Part shown: one piece after another, positions 1-9,400 of the stretch
Layout: each line of letters starts with the position of its first letter
Numbering within the stretch: position 1 is the first letter of the stretch
Assembly: GCF_022012395.1 (NCBI RefSeq)
Contig: NZ_JAKLTQ010000019.1
Coordinates: forward strand, 27,844 to 91,843
Reading direction: 5' to 3'
DNA length: 64,000 nucleotides
Source: Arthrobacter hankyongi
GTDB taxonomy: Bacteria > Actinomycetota > Actinomycetes > Actinomycetales > Micrococcaceae
Translations under genes and position numbers: made by a program
Notes under the pieces: generated by a model
The model's input: only the letters and a program-made list of their open reading frames with translations
Told to the model about the DNA's origin: nothing
Database searches by the model: none

Positions 1-968
1 ACAGCCGCCAGAAGTTCAACGCCCTGGTCCGCCTGACCTCCGTCAACGGCAAGCCCGCCGAGGACAACAAGGACCGCGTCGAGTTCAACAAGCTCGTGCC
101 GCTCTACCCGTCCCAGCGCCTGCGCCTGGAGACCGAGCCGAAGAAGATCGGCCCGCGTGTCATCGACCTGGTGGCCCCGATCGGCAAGGGCCAGCGCGGC
201 CTGATCGTCTCCCCGCCGAAGGCCGGCAAGACGCTGATCCTGCAGTCCATCGCCAACGCGATCACCATCAACAACCCCGAGGTCCACCTCATGATGGTGC
301 TGGTCGACGAGCGTCCGGAAGAAGTCACGGACATGCAGCGCACGGTCAAGGGCGAGGTTATCGCCTCGACCTTCGACCGCCCGGCGGACGACCACACCAC
401 CGTGGCCGAGCTGGCGATCGAGCGTGCGAAGCGCCTGGTCGAAATGGGCATGGACGTGGTGGTGCTGCTCGACTCGATGACCCGTCTGGGCCGTGCCTAC
501 AACCTGAGCGCACCGGCCTCGGGCCGTATCCTCTCCGGCGGTGTGGATTCCTCTGCGCTGTACCCGCCGAAGCGCTTCTTTGGTGCCGCCCGCAACATCG
601 AGAACGGCGGCTCGCTGACCATCCTGGCTACCGCGCTGGTCGAGACCGGCTCCAAGATGGACGAAGTGATCTTCGAGGAGTTCAAGGGCACCGGCAACAT
701 GGAGCTGCGGCTGTCGCGCCAGCTGGCCGACAAGCGCATCTTCCCGGCGGTGGACGTCAACGCGTCCGGCACCCGCCGTGAGGAGAACCTGCTTTCGCCG
801 GAGGAAGTCAAGATCATGTGGAAGCTGCGCCGGGTGCTTTCGGGCCTGGATACGCAGCAGGCGCTGGAACTGCTGACCGGCAAGATCCGGGAGACTCAGT
901 CCAACGTCGAGTTCCTGATGCAGGTGCAGAAGACGACGCTGGGCTCGAAGTCCGACGACGACAAGTAG
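1..968 (+). CDS. rho: Transcription termination factor Rho (5' end outside window)
   Basis: C-terminal part of the hexameric RNA-dependent ATPase that ends transcripts. The reading frame is open from base 3, so the gene begins upstream of the window; about 321 codons are visible. The Walker A motif PPKAGKT lies near bases 213-233, and the Walker B segment [16 protein letters not shown] lies near bases 456-500. The Q- and R-loop region follows, and the protein ends in a charged tail (SKSDDDK). The N-terminal RNA-binding domain and any actinobacterial insertion are not visible. A perfect 22-bp inverted repeat follows the stop, and prfA is next, as is usual in Micrococcaceae. Confidence 0.97.
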   Translation, partial: SRQKFNALVRLTSVNGKPAEDNKDRVEFNKLVPLYPSQRLRLETEPKKIGPRVIDLVAPIGKGQRGLIVSPPKAGKTLILQSIANAITINNPEVHLMMVLVDERPEEVTDMQRTVKGEVIASTFDRPADDHTTVAELAIERAKRLVEMGMDVVVLLDSMTRLGRAYNLSAPASGRILSGGVDSSALYPPKRFFGAARNIENGGSLTILATALVETGSKMDEVIFEEFKGTGNMELRLSRQLADKRIFPAVDVNASGTRREENLLSPEEVKIMWKLRRVLSGLDTQQALELLTGKIRETQSNVEFLMQVQKTTLGSKSDDDK

Positions 969-978
969 CTGCGTTTAC

Positions 979-1035
979 GCCGTCCAGAATTTTTCCGGCC
1001 CCGCCTCCCGCCGGGCCGGAAAAATTCTGGACGGC
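979..1035 (+). terminator. Perfect 22-bp hairpin after rho
   Basis: Bases 979-1000 and 1014-1035 are exact reverse complements, with a 13-base loop. A short T-run (TTT) follows directly. The stem begins 11 bases after the rho stop. It probably ends the rho transcript and separates it from the prfA operon. Confidence 0.8.
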
Positions 1036-1120
1036 TTTGCGTTTAAGTCACCGTGAGTCGCCGACTGCGGTTGGCGCCGTCGTTATCTAGACTTAATAAA
1101 GAGTCGAAAGAGGTTTGAAG

Positions 1121-2200
1121 ATGTTTGAGTCCGTGCAGGGCTTGTTGGACGAGCATGCTCAGCTGCAGCAGCAGTTGAGCGATCCGGCGGTGTATGCCGA
1201 TCAGTCGCTGGCCCGGAAGCTGGGACGGCGCTCGGCCCAGCTGAACGGCATCGTCGAGGCCCACAAGCGCTGGTCGCAGCTGAGCGGCGACCTCGAAGCC
1301 GCGCGCGAAATGGCGGACGAAGACCCGGAGTTCGCTGCCGAGGTGCCGAAGCTGGAGGAGGACCTGGCCGTGGCGCAGGAGAGGCTGCGCCGGCTGCTGA
1401 TCCCGCGCGACCCGGACGATGCGCGCAATGTGATCATCGAGGTCAAGGGCGGTGAAGGCGGCGACGAGGCCGCGCTGTTCGCCGGAGACCTGCTGCGGAT
1501 GTACACCCGGTACGCCGAATCCAAGGGCTGGAAGACCGAGATCCTCTCCTCCACCGAGTCCGATCTGGGCGGCTACAAGGACGTGCAGGTGGCGATCAAG
1601 GGCAGCTCGAACGATCCGGCCGAGGGCGTCTACGCGCACCTGAAGTTCGAAGGCGGCGTGCACCGGGTCCAGCGCGTGCCCGTCACCGAGTCCCAGGGCC
1701 GGATCCATACCTCGGCCGCCGGTGTGCTGGTTTTCCCGGAAGTGGATGAGCCCGAAGAGATCGAGATCAACCAGAACGACCTGAAGATCGATGTCTACCG
1801 TTCGTCGGGTCCGGGCGGACAGTCCGTGAACACCACCGACTCGGCCGTGCGCATCACCCACCTGCCCACCGGCATCGTGGTGGCCATGCAGAATGAAAAG
1901 TCACAGCTGCAGAACCGCGAGGCGGCAATGCGTGTGCTGCGTTCGCGCCTGCTGGCCCACCAGCAGGAGCAGATCGACGCCGAGAACGCGGACCTGCGCA
2001 AGTCCCAGGTCCGCACCATGGACCGGTCGGAGCGGATCCGCACCTACAACTATCCGGAAAACCGGATTGCGGACCACCGCACCGGCTACAAGGCCTACAA
2101 CCTGGACGCCGTGATGAACGGGGAACTGGAGCCGGTGATCCAGTCCGCAATCGAGATGGACGAACAGCACCGGCTGGACGCCATCGGCGGGGACCACTAG
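1121..2200 (+). CDS. prfA: Peptide chain release factor 1
   Basis: Class I release factor that recognises UAA and UAG and triggers peptidyl-tRNA hydrolysis. The protein has 359 residues, the normal size for RF1. The codon-recognition tripeptide PVT is at residues 187-189 and the universal GGQ motif at 232-234 (in [14 protein letters not shown]). The ATG at 1121 is preceded by GAAAGAGG (1106-1113), a good ribosome binding site. A TTG six bases upstream would also be in frame but is poorly spaced. prmC, which methylates the GGQ glutamine, starts 7 bases after the stop, so the substrate and its modifier are co-transcribed. Confidence 0.97.
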   Translation: MFESVQGLLDEHAQLQQQLSDPAVYADQSLARKLGRRSAQLNGIVEAHKRWSQLSGDLEAAREMADEDPEFAAEVPKLEEDLAVAQERLRRLLIPRDPDDARNVIIEVKGGEGGDEAALFAGDLLRMYTRYAESKGWKTEILSSTESDLGGYKDVQVAIKGSSNDPAEGVYAHLKFEGGVHRVQRVPVTESQGRIHTSAAGVLVFPEVDEPEEIEINQNDLKIDVYRSSGPGGQSVNTTDSAVRITHLPTGIVVAMQNEKSQLQNREAAMRVLRSRLLAHQQEQIDAENADLRKSQVRTMDRSERIRTYNYPENRIADHRTGYKAYNLDAVMNGELEPVIQSAIEMDEQHRLDAIGGDH

Positions 2201-2206
2201 CCGGCG

Positions 2207-3052
2207 GTGGAGAGCCAGGATCTTGCCGCCGCGCTGAGGGCCGCGGCGGCAGTGCTTGCCGAGGCCGGAGTACCGAGCCCGAGGGTGGACGCCGAACTGC
2301 TGGCTGCCCACCTGCTGGGCGAGAGCGTGGGCCGGGTCCGTGCCTTGGCCCTGGCCGGTGCTCCGGCACCGGAGGGACTGGACGGCCTGGTGGCCGAGCG
2401 CGCCCAGCGGGTGCCGCTGCAGCACATCACCGGCCGGGCCCAGTTCCGCTACCTCGAGCTGCAGGTGGGGCCGGGAGTCTTCGTGCCCCGGCCGGAAACC
2501 GAAATCGTGGTCCAGCATGCCATCGACCATGCCCACGGCCTGGCCAGGCCGAAGATGGCGGACCTGGGCACCGGCTCCGGCGCCATTGCCGGCGCGCTGG
2601 CCACCGAAGTGCCCGGCTCCCGCGTGTACGCGGTGGAACTGAGCGAACTGGCGCATGCCTGGGCCGAACGCAACCTGGCACCGCTCGGCGTCGAGCTGGT
2701 GCTGGGGGACCTGCGGACGGCCCTGGCCGAACATGACGGAACGTTCGACGTCGTGGTTTCCAACCCGCCGTACATTCCCGCCGAGGCCGTGCCGCGCGAG
2801 CCCGAGGTAGCCGAACATGATCCTCAGCTGGCGCTCTACGGCGGGGGAGCCGATGGCCTGGAACTGCCGGCGGCAGCGGCCGCTGCGGCTGCCCGGCTGC
2901 TCAAGCCCGGCGGTTATTTCATCATGGAACACGCCGAGGTCCAGGCCGCTGCCGTGGCCCGGCTGCTCGAAGCTTCGGGCCGGTGGCGGGATGTCGCCAC
3001 GGTCCTGGACCTGACCGGACGCGAGCGCGCTACGTCGGCGCTGCTGCGCTGA
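2207..3052 (+). CDS. prmC: Release factor glutamine N5-methyltransferase
   Basis: SAM-dependent methyltransferase that modifies the GGQ glutamine of release factors. The protein has 281 residues. An N-terminal helical domain (1-75) is followed by a Rossmann methyltransferase domain with PRPETE (95-100), the SAM-binding GTGSG (121-125) and the catalytic NPPY (186-189). The start is GTG at 2207, just after the prfA stop. The HemK/PrmC family assignment is firm from NPPY and the prfA neighbourhood. Confidence 0.95.
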   Translation: MESQDLAAALRAAAAVLAEAGVPSPRVDAELLAAHLLGESVGRVRALALAGAPAPEGLDGLVAERAQRVPLQHITGRAQFRYLELQVGPGVFVPRPETEIVVQHAIDHAHGLARPKMADLGTGSGAIAGALATEVPGSRVYAVELSELAHAWAERNLAPLGVELVLGDLRTALAEHDGTFDVVVSNPPYIPAEAVPREPEVAEHDPQLALYGGGADGLELPAAAAAAAARLLKPGGYFIMEHAEVQAAAVARLLEASGRWRDVATVLDLTGRERATSALLR

Positions 3053-3090
3053 ACGACCGGTCCTGATCGCAAGAATGAAAGAATGAACCT

Positions 3091-3867
3091 GTGACCACCA
3101 CCTTCAATTGCACGGATGACGTCCAGCGAAGCGAGGGAATCGCCGCTGCCCAATCGGCCATCGCCGCCAGGCAGTGCGTGGTGATGCCGACGGACACCGT
3201 CTATGGCATTGCCGCGGATGCTTTTTCGCCGCAGGCGGTTGCCACCCTGCTGGCCGCCAAGGGACGCGGCCGCAACATGCCGCCGCCGGTGCTGATCCCG
3301 CGGCCGCAGACCATGGACGGACTGGCTACCGGCGTGAGTGCCGAGGCCCGCGCCCTGGCCGATACCTTCTGGCCCGGTGGACTGACCCTGATCCTGCATG
3401 CCCAGCCCTCGCTGACCTGGGACCTTGGGGAAACCAGGGGTACGGTGGCCGTGCGGATGCCCGACGACCGGCTGGCCCTGGACCTGCTGGCCCTGACCGG
3501 TCCGCTGGCCGTGTCCTCGGCGAACCGCAGCGGCCAGCCGGCCGCGCGGACTGCCGCCGAGGCGCTGGAACAGTTGGCCGAGGCGGTCGAGGTCTACCTT
3601 GAGGACGGCCCGCGTCCGGGCGCAAATGCGGCCGTAAACGCCGCCGAAAATACCGACGATGCCCCCGGGGCGGACGGTGCGCAGTCCCTGCCGTCCACCA
3701 TTGTGGACTGCACCAGCGCACCTTTCCGCGTGGTGCGCCAGGGCACCATCAGCCTGGCGGCGCTGCGCGAGGTGGTCCCCGGGATCATGGGTGCCGGGCC
3801 GGAAGGCAGCGAGGAAAGCGGGCCGGCGGCCGCGCCGGCCACCGACGCGGCGGAAGGTAACAAATGA
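3091..3867 (+). CDS. tsaC: L-threonylcarbamoyladenylate synthase (Sua5/YrdC family)
   Basis: Makes threonylcarbamoyl-AMP from threonine, bicarbonate and ATP for the t6A37 modification of ANN-decoding tRNAs. The protein has 258 residues, with a YrdC domain from about residue 15 to 215. Visible motifs are PTDTVYGIAADAF, KGRGRNMPPPVL and the TGPLAVSSANRSGQPA segment. An Ala/Asp-rich stretch (about 175-200) interrupts the usual end of the domain, and the tail is Ala/Gly-rich. It lacks the full C-terminal Sua5 domain, so it is closer to the short TsaC type. The start is GTG at 3091, six bases after AAGAAT, so it may have its own near-leaderless promoter. Its stop overlaps the next start (ATGA). 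Confidence 0.9.
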   Translation: MTTTFNCTDDVQRSEGIAAAQSAIAARQCVVMPTDTVYGIAADAFSPQAVATLLAAKGRGRNMPPPVLIPRPQTMDGLATGVSAEARALADTFWPGGLTLILHAQPSLTWDLGETRGTVAVRMPDDRLALDLLALTGPLAVSSANRSGQPAARTAAEALEQLAEAVEVYLEDGPRPGANAAVNAAENTDDAPGADGAQSLPSTIVDCTSAPFRVVRQGTISLAALREVVPGIMGAGPEGSEESGPAAAPATDAAEGNK

Positions 3868-5765
3868 TTTCCGGCGCCAGGCCCGAGTTGACCAGGACGG
3901 CCAGCAGCGACCGGACCATGTGGCTGTGGTCCCAGGTGCTGCTGGACGCCTTCGCCTGGATCGTGGCCATTGTGCTGGCCATGGTGCTGCGTTACGAGGT
4001 TACCTTCGACATCGCCAAGCTGCCCGGGGTCATCGCCATCTGCGCCCTGGCCATCGCGGCGCAGATCGCCGTCGGGTCGGCCCTGGCCCTATACCGGGGC
4101 CGATACAGTTTCGGCAGCTTCCATGAGGCGAAGCTGCTGGTGATCGTCACCGTCTCGGTATCGGTCATCCTGACCGTGGCCCTGCTGTTCTTCGGCATCC
4201 CGATGGGCATCGCCCGCGGTGTCGGGCTGATCGCCTTCCCGTTTGCCTGCCTGTTCATGGCGGCGATCCGCTACCTGAAGCGGATGTATGTGGAGAGCAA
4301 AGCCAAGCCCGGCGACACCGCCGAACGGACGCTGATCTACGGCGCAGGCTTTGTCGGCAAGTCCATCGTGACCCGGATGAGCAATGACCGGCTCTCGCCG
4401 TGGCTGCCGGTGGGCCTGATCGATGACGATCCGGCCAAGAAGCATCTGCGCATTTCCAGCGTTCCGGTGCTGGGCACCGTTGAGGACCTGCCGGAGGTGG
4501 TCCGCCGCACCGGTGCCACGGTGCTGGTGATCGCCATCGCCAACGTGGACGCCAAGCATGTGCGGCGCATCTCGGACACGGTGTCGGGGCTGAACATGAA
4601 GGTGCTGGTGGTCCCGCCGCTGAAGAAGATGCTCACGGCGGGCTCGAACTTCTCCTTCCGCGAAGTGGCCATCGAGGACCTGATCGGCCGCCAGCCGGTG
4701 GACATCCATGTGGACGCGATCGCCCACTACGTGACCGGCAAGCGGGTGCTGGTCACCGGGGCCGGCGGCTCCATCGGTTCCGAGCTGTGCCGGCAGATCC
4801 ACGAGTTCGCCCCGAGCGAGCTGATCATGCTGGACCGGGACGAAAGCGGCCTGCAGGCCACCCAGATCTCGATCACCGGGCAGGGGCTGCTCTCCGGCAA
4901 GGACACGGTGCTGGCGGATATCCGCGACCCGCACGTGGTCTCCGAAATCTTCCGCGACCGGCGGCCCGAAGTGGTCTTCCACGCGGCGGCGCTGAAGCAC
5001 GTGTCGCTACTGGAGCAGTACCCGGAAGAGGCCTGGAAAACCAATGTCCTGGGCAGCCTGAACGTCCTCAACGCGGCCCGTGAGGCCGGTGTCCAGACCT
5101 TCGTGAACATCTCCACCGACAAGGCGGCCAACCCCACCACGGTGCTGGGGCACTCCAAGCGGGTGGCGGAAAAACTTACCGCCTGGATTGCCCGCCGGAC
5201 CGGACGCAAGTACGTGTCGGTGCGGTTCGGCAATGTCCTGGGCAGCAGGGGCTCGGTGCTGCCGCTGTTCACCGAACAGATCCGCAAGGGCGGGCCGGTC
5301 ACGGTGACGGATCCGGAGGCCACGCGGTTCTTCATGACCATTCCCGAAGCCTGCCAGCTGGTGATCCAGGCCGGGGCCATCGGCCGCGGCGGCGAGGTGC
5401 TGATCCTGGACATGGGCGAGCCGGTGCGCATCCTGGACGTGGCCCAGCGCATGATCGAGCTGTCCGGCAAGGACATCGACATCGTCTTTACGGGTCTGCG
5501 CCAGGGCGAGAAGCTGCATGAGGACCTGATCGGCGAGGGTGAGGACGATTCGCGGCCGCTGCACCCGAAGATTTCGCATGCCAGCATTGATCCGCTCAAT
5601 CCTGCGGACATGAGCCTGGCCGAATGGAAGGACCGCCAGCACCTGCCCGCCGCGCCCGCGCAGCCCGCCGCGACCGCGCAGCCCGCTGCCCCGGCGCAGG
5701 CCGCCGCGCCTGCCCAGCCCGCCGCGCCGGAGCCGAGCGCTCCGGCGTCGGAAGTGCTGCCGTGA
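3864..5765 (+). CDS. Membrane-bound NDP-sugar 4,6-dehydratase/epimerase (CapD/WbpM/PglF type)
   Basis: Probably converts a UDP-N-acetylhexosamine to a 4-keto-6-deoxy sugar, or epimerises it, for cell-surface glycan synthesis. The protein has 633 residues. Four N-terminal membrane segments (about 22-42, 54-78, 91-112, 118-137) are followed by a first Rossmann fold (IYGAGFVGKSI, 158-168) and the catalytic SDR domain with TGAGGSIG (298-305) and NISTDKAANPTTVLGHSKR. The position of the SDR catalytic Tyr (Met in WbpM/PglF-type enzymes) is Leu428, four before Lys432. The last ~45 residues are a Pro/Ala/Gln low-complexity tail. It overlaps tsaC by ATGA and the next gene by GTGA, so translation is coupled. 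Confidence 0.88.
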   Translation: MISGARPELTRTASSDRTMWLWSQVLLDAFAWIVAIVLAMVLRYEVTFDIAKLPGVIAICALAIAAQIAVGSALALYRGRYSFGSFHEAKLLVIVTVSVSVILTVALLFFGIPMGIARGVGLIAFPFACLFMAAIRYLKRMYVESKAKPGDTAERTLIYGAGFVGKSIVTRMSNDRLSPWLPVGLIDDDPAKKHLRISSVPVLGTVEDLPEVVRRTGATVLVIAIANVDAKHVRRISDTVSGLNMKVLVVPPLKKMLTAGSNFSFREVAIEDLIGRQPVDIHVDAIAHYVTGKRVLVTGAGGSIGSELCRQIHEFAPSELIMLDRDESGLQATQISITGQGLLSGKDTVLADIRDPHVVSEIFRDRRPEVVFHAAALKHVSLLEQYPEEAWKTNVLGSLNVLNAAREAGVQTFVNISTDKAANPTTVLGHSKRVAEKLTAWIARRTGRKYVSVRFGNVLGSRGSVLPLFTEQIRKGGPVTVTDPEATRFFMTIPEACQLVIQAGAIGRGGEVLILDMGEPVRILDVAQRMIELSGKDIDIVFTGLRQGEKLHEDLIGEGEDDSRPLHPKISHASIDPLNPADMSLAEWKDRQHLPAAPAQPAATAQPAAPAQAAAPAQPAAPEPSAPASEVLP

Positions 5766-6763
5766 TCTTCGCGTTCGCGGCCGTGGCCGCAGCCTTCCTG
5801 TTGAGCCTGCTGCTGCCGTTCGGACTCAAGCCGCTGCTGGTCCGGCTCGGCGTCCTGGATGTACCGAACGAGCGGTCCTCACACAGCACCGTCACGGTCC
5901 GCGGGGTGGGCCTGACGGTGGCCACCGGCCTGCTGGCCGGATTGCTGCTGGCCCTGCCGGCGGTGGAGCCCGAGGAGCGGCCGCTGCTCGGCACCGTGGC
6001 GGCCGTCGCCGCGGCGTCCGCCCTGCTGGGCTGGCTCGAGGATTACCGCGGCGTCTCGGTCCGGGTACGTGCCCTGCTCCAGTGCCTGATCGGCGCGGGC
6101 GGCACCGCCCTGGTGGTCTACCTGACCGATACCTCCTGGTGGTGGGTTCCGGTGGGAACCCTGGCCGTTGCCGGCTATATCAACGCCACCAATTTCATGG
6201 ACGGGATCAACGGCATCTCCGGCCTGCACGGGCTGAGCGTCGGGCTGCTCTTTGCCGCGGCGGGTGCGGTCTACGACGAACGCTGGCTGTTGCTGGCCGG
6301 CCTGGTCGTGGCAGCCGCCTTCGCGGCCTTCCTGCCGTGGAACCTTGGCCGGGACAATGTCTTCCTGGGCGATGTCGGCAGCTACCTGCTCGGCGGCAGC
6401 CTGGCGGTGCTCGGCGTGGCCGGTTTCCTGGCCGGAGTGCCAGCCGAAGCCCTCCTCGGTCCGGTCACCATCTACCTGGCGGACACCGCGGCCACCTTGC
6501 TGCGCCGGATCGGCGCGGGGGAGCAGTGGTATGCCCCGCACCGCCAGCATGTCTACCAGCGCCTGACCGACGTCGGCTTCAGCCACCTGAAGTCGGCGCT
6601 GTTTGTGACCGGCTGCTCCGTGCTGACCGGGTTGTGCGGCTTCCTCGCGGCCCAGAGCGGACTCGCCGGGAAGCTGTCAGCACTCTTCGCCGCCGCCGCC
6701 GTCGTCGCGTTCTACCTGCGTTCACCGGCAATCTTCGGCCGCCGCCGGGCAGACGTCCGCTGA
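5762..6763 (+). CDS. Undecaprenyl-phosphate sugar-1-phosphate transferase (WecA/TagO/MraY superfamily)
   Basis: Integral membrane enzyme that moves a (N-acetyl)hexosamine-1-phosphate from a UDP-sugar to undecaprenyl phosphate, the first step of a surface glycan. The protein has 333 residues with about ten hydrophobic segments. Family signatures are LDVPNERSSHS near residue 37, the acidic LEDYRG loop, NATNFMDGINGISG and NVFLGDVGSYLLGG. The GTG at 5762 overlaps the stop of the dehydratase gene (GTGA). An upstream extension would lie inside that gene's Ala/Pro-rich tail, so it is unlikely. The pairing with the dehydratase suggests both serve one polymer. Confidence 0.88.
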   Translation: MIFAFAAVAAAFLLSLLLPFGLKPLLVRLGVLDVPNERSSHSTVTVRGVGLTVATGLLAGLLLALPAVEPEERPLLGTVAAVAAASALLGWLEDYRGVSVRVRALLQCLIGAGGTALVVYLTDTSWWWVPVGTLAVAGYINATNFMDGINGISGLHGLSVGLLFAAAGAVYDERWLLLAGLVVAAAFAAFLPWNLGRDNVFLGDVGSYLLGGSLAVLGVAGFLAGVPAEALLGPVTIYLADTAATLLRRIGAGEQWYAPHRQHVYQRLTDVGFSHLKSALFVTGCSVLTGLCGFLAAQSGLAGKLSALFAAAAVVAFYLRSPAIFGRRRADVR

Positions 6764-6798
6764 CCGGCGCCTGGTCGCGCAGCGTCTTCTATCTCATG

Positions 6799-6804
6799 TA
6801 GAAT
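6799..6804 (+). promoter_or_regulatory. Candidate -10 box for the atp operon
   Basis: TAGAAT lies 80 bases before the first small atp gene, in the only sizeable gap (120 bases) between the glycan genes and the ATP synthase operon. No convincing -35 box is visible. Transcription would start near 6811. Confidence 0.5.
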
Positions 6805-6883
6805 TTATCTGGCCGTGCCGAGCGGCCAACCATCGTACTGCCCAGGCCGCCGTGCCTCGCGCGCCCGACCCGAACGGACAGCC

Positions 6884-7363
6884 ATGAATGCTTCACGCCC
6901 ACGCCGCAGCAGTGCTGCACCGGCGGTGGCGGCGGCAGGTCCGACAAGCTCTCCCTGGCTGAAGATCCTGGCCAGGAGTGCGGCCGCTGCCGGAGTCTGT
7001 TCGCTGCTGGTCATCCTCGCAGCGTTCCTTCTGGCCGGGGCCGCTGGCGCTGCCAGCGCCGTACTCGGTGCCGGGCTGGTCATCGTCTTCTTCGGTATCA
7101 GCCTGCTGATCGGGCACTTCGTGGGCCGCAGCAATCCGTCCGGCGCCATCGGCGCTTTCCTGGCCGCGTACGTCATCAAGGTCGTGGGCTTCGGCGCCAT
7201 GGTGTTCATTCTTGGCGCCCCCGCCTGGCTGGACCGCGTGTGGTTCTTTGTGGCCGCGGTTGCCGGCGTCGTGGTCTGGCAGGGGGCGGAACTTTTCGCT
7301 TTCTCCCGGATCCGTCACCAAATCTATGCGGACCCGGCCGACGACGGCGGGAAAGGGCGCTAA
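6884..7363 (+). CDS. Small four-helix membrane protein at the head of the atp operon (AtpI-like)
   Basis: Protein of 159 residues with four hydrophobic segments (about 27-50, 55-78, 85-110, 116-138) and charged ends. Position and topology match the poorly conserved AtpI-like proteins (ATP synthase protein I) found before atpB in actinobacteria. These are proposed to help c-ring assembly or Mg2+ handling. The ATG at 6884 is the first sensible start. The sequence itself carries no diagnostic motif, so the name rests on location. Confidence 0.65.
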   Translation: MNASRPRRSSAAPAVAAAGPTSSPWLKILARSAAAAGVCSLLVILAAFLLAGAAGAASAVLGAGLVIVFFGISLLIGHFVGRSNPSGAIGAFLAAYVIKVVGFGAMVFILGAPAWLDRVWFFVAAVAGVVVWQGAELFAFSRIRHQIYADPADDGGKGR

Positions 7364-7369
7364 CGGGAC

Positions 7370-7636
7370 ATGGGTACCGACAGTCCCGGCCAAGGGCCGG
7401 AGCAGGATTCAGGCGGAGCCGGCTATACCGGCGGAAACACCGTCATGACCTATGTCATTGGCGGGATCCTCGCCTGGGGTTTGATAGGGTGGGGGTTGGA
7501 CAGTCTGTTGTCTACCCGCTGGCTCTGGATCGCCGGTGCCATTCTCGGTGCCGGAGGCGGATACTATCTGGCCCGCCAACACAAGCTCACCCGCCCAAGG
7601 CGCAACCGTGGGCGCGGCCCGGGGGACAACACATAA
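7370..7636 (+). CDS. AtpZ/AtpI-like small membrane protein
   Basis: Protein of 88 residues. A hydrophilic Gly-rich N-terminus (1-24) precedes two transmembrane helices (about 26-45 and 50-66) joined by a short turn, and a basic tail follows. The two-helix hairpin with GGILAWGLIGWGLDSLL resembles the AtpZ family, which accompanies bacterial F-type ATP synthases and is thought to act in membrane Mg2+/Ca2+ transport or c-ring assembly. It starts 6 bases after the previous stop and precedes atpB. Confidence 0.65.
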   Translation: MGTDSPGQGPEQDSGGAGYTGGNTVMTYVIGGILAWGLIGWGLDSLLSTRWLWIAGAILGAGGGYYLARQHKLTRPRRNRGRGPGDNT

Positions 7637-7721
7637 TGCCTGACAACTTCATAGGACGGCCTGCCGCACCGGCGGGCCATCCTGAAACGCCCACTGATGG
7701 ACACTGCAGAGAGGAAACGCG

Positions 7722-8522
7722 TTGATCGCGCTTGCGCTTCCGGCGGCCGCTAATGAAGGTGGCTTCGTTCCACCAACCCTCGAAGACATGCACCTGCCGG
7801 CGATTATCCCGTGGGGCGCACCGGAGGGCTTTGGCAAGCAGATGCTGCTCATCCTCCTCTCCGTGCTGCTGATCTCGTGGTTCTTCGTCGCAGCTGCCCG
7901 CCGCGGCCAGATGGTCCCGGGCAAGCTGCAGTTCCTGGGCGAGATGAGCTACAACTTCGTGCGCAACTCGGTGGGCAAGGACATCATCGGTGAACGAGAT
8001 TTCCGGCCCTACGTGCCGCTGCTGTTCGCCTTGTTCTTCTTCATCCTGGTGAACAACTTCTACGGTTCCATTCCGCTGATCCAGTTGCCGACCACCTCGC
8101 ACGTGGGCACCGCCTACGCGCTGGCCGGCATCGTCTATGTCACCTGGATCGTGCTGGGCCTCAAGAAGCACGGCATCGGCTACTTCAAGCTCGCCGTGGT
8201 CCCCTCGGGCGTGCCGAAGGCCATCCTGCCCCTGGTTGTGGTCATCGAGATCATCTCGACCTTCCTGGTCCGCCCGGTCACCCACAGCCTCCGACTCTTC
8301 GCGACCATGCTCGCCGGCCACCTGATCATCATGCTCGCCGCGGCGGGTTCCGAGTTCCTGCTGACCCAGGACCAGTGGCTGCTCAAGCCGCTGGGTCTGC
8401 TCACCCTCGCCGGCGGCGTCGGCATGTACCTGTTCGAAGTCCTGATCCAGGTCCTGCAGGCCTACGTGTTCACCCTGCTGACCGCGATCTACATCCAAGG
8501 CTCCCTGGCCGAGGAACACTAG
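7722..8522 (+). CDS. atpB: ATP synthase Fo subunit a
   Basis: Stator channel subunit carrying the proton half-channels. The protein has 266 residues with five or six transmembrane helices. The essential arginine lies in the segment [12 protein letters not shown] near residue 190, followed by the conserved C-terminal [19 protein letters not shown] helix. The start is TTG at 7722, preceded by GAGGAAA (7711-7717). No better ATG gives the complete N-terminus. Confidence 0.96.
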   Translation: MIALALPAAANEGGFVPPTLEDMHLPAIIPWGAPEGFGKQMLLILLSVLLISWFFVAAARRGQMVPGKLQFLGEMSYNFVRNSVGKDIIGERDFRPYVPLLFALFFFILVNNFYGSIPLIQLPTTSHVGTAYALAGIVYVTWIVLGLKKHGIGYFKLAVVPSGVPKAILPLVVVIEIISTFLVRPVTHSLRLFATMLAGHLIIMLAAAGSEFLLTQDQWLLKPLGLLTLAGGVGMYLFEVLIQVLQAYVFTLLTAIYIQGSLAEEH

Positions 8523-8590
8523 ATTTCCCCGCTGGGGAGAATCCTGAACCAAACAACCTGCCCGCCACAGGGCATCTTGAAAGGAAAACA

Positions 8591-8794
8591 ATGGAAGGCA
8601 ATATCAACCTCGTAGGTTACGGTCTCTCCGCTATCGGCGGTGCCATCGGTGTGGGCCTGGTCTTCGCCGCCTACATCAACGGTGTTGCGCGTCAGCCCGA
8701 GGCACAGCGCGTGCTGCAGCCCATCGCCTTCTTGGGCCTGGCCCTGACCGAAGCGCTCGCCATCCTCGGTCTGGTGTTCGCGTTCGTCCTCTAA
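8591..8794 (+). CDS. atpE: ATP synthase Fo subunit c
   Basis: Proteolipid of the rotor ring, 67 residues, forming two helices. The polar loop is RQP (35-37 region) and the proton-carrying carboxylate is Glu54 in LTEALAI. The Gly-rich first helix ([10 protein letters not shown]) is typical of c-ring packing. No Na+-type ligand pattern is visible, so it is proton-coupled. A ribosome binding site (AAAGGAAAA) lies just before the ATG. Confidence 0.97.
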   Translation: MEGNINLVGYGLSAIGGAIGVGLVFAAYINGVARQPEAQRVLQPIAFLGLALTEALAILGLVFAFVL

Positions 8795-8851
8795 GCAGCT
8801 GCTTGGAGATCACGAGCTCAATCCAAACCGAGTAGATAGGACGGGTGAGAT

Positions 8852-9400
8852 ATGAATCAGACAGTTATCCTCGCCGCCACAGCGGGTGCCAACCCGCTGA
8901 TCCCTAACGTCTGGGAAATCCTAGTCACGCTGCTTGGCTTTGCCGTACTGATGTTCATCGTCGTCAAGTTCGTCTCCCCGGCGTTCGAGAAGACGTTTGC
9001 GGAGCGTACCGAGGCCATCGAGGGTGGTATCGCCAAGGCCGAGGCCGCCCAGGCCGAGGCCAGCGCCGCCCTGGACGAATACAAGCAGCAGCTGCTGGAC
9101 GCGCGCACCGAGGCCAACCGCATCCGCGAGGATGCCCGCGCCGAAGGCGCCCAGATCCTGGCGGAGCTCAAGGAAAAGGCCCAGGCCGAAGCCGCCCGCA
9201 TCAGCGAGCAGGCCCAGGCCCAGATCGCAGCCGAGCGCCAGGCTGCCGTGACCTCGCTGCGCAGCGAGGTCGGCACGCTGGCCACCGAACTGGCCGGCAA
9301 GATCGTCGGCGAGTCGCTCAATGACGATGCCCGTGCGGCCCGCGTCGTTGACCGGTTCCTGGCGGATCTGGAAACCCAGAGTGCAGGTGCTGCTAAGTAA
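8852..9400 (+). CDS. atpF: ATP synthase Fo subunit b
   Basis: Peripheral stalk subunit of 182 residues. It has an N-terminal membrane helix (about 22-45) and a long Ala/Glu/Gln/Arg-rich coiled-coil that makes up most of the protein and binds delta and the F1 head. GGTGAG precedes the ATG at 8852. The stop overlaps the atpH start by one base (TAATG). Confidence 0.95.
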   Translation: MNQTVILAATAGANPLIPNVWEILVTLLGFAVLMFIVVKFVSPAFEKTFAERTEAIEGGIAKAEAAQAEASAALDEYKQQLLDARTEANRIREDARAEGAQILAELKEKAQAEAARISEQAQAQIAAERQAAVTSLRSEVGTLATELAGKIVGESLNDDARAARVVDRFLADLETQSAGAAK

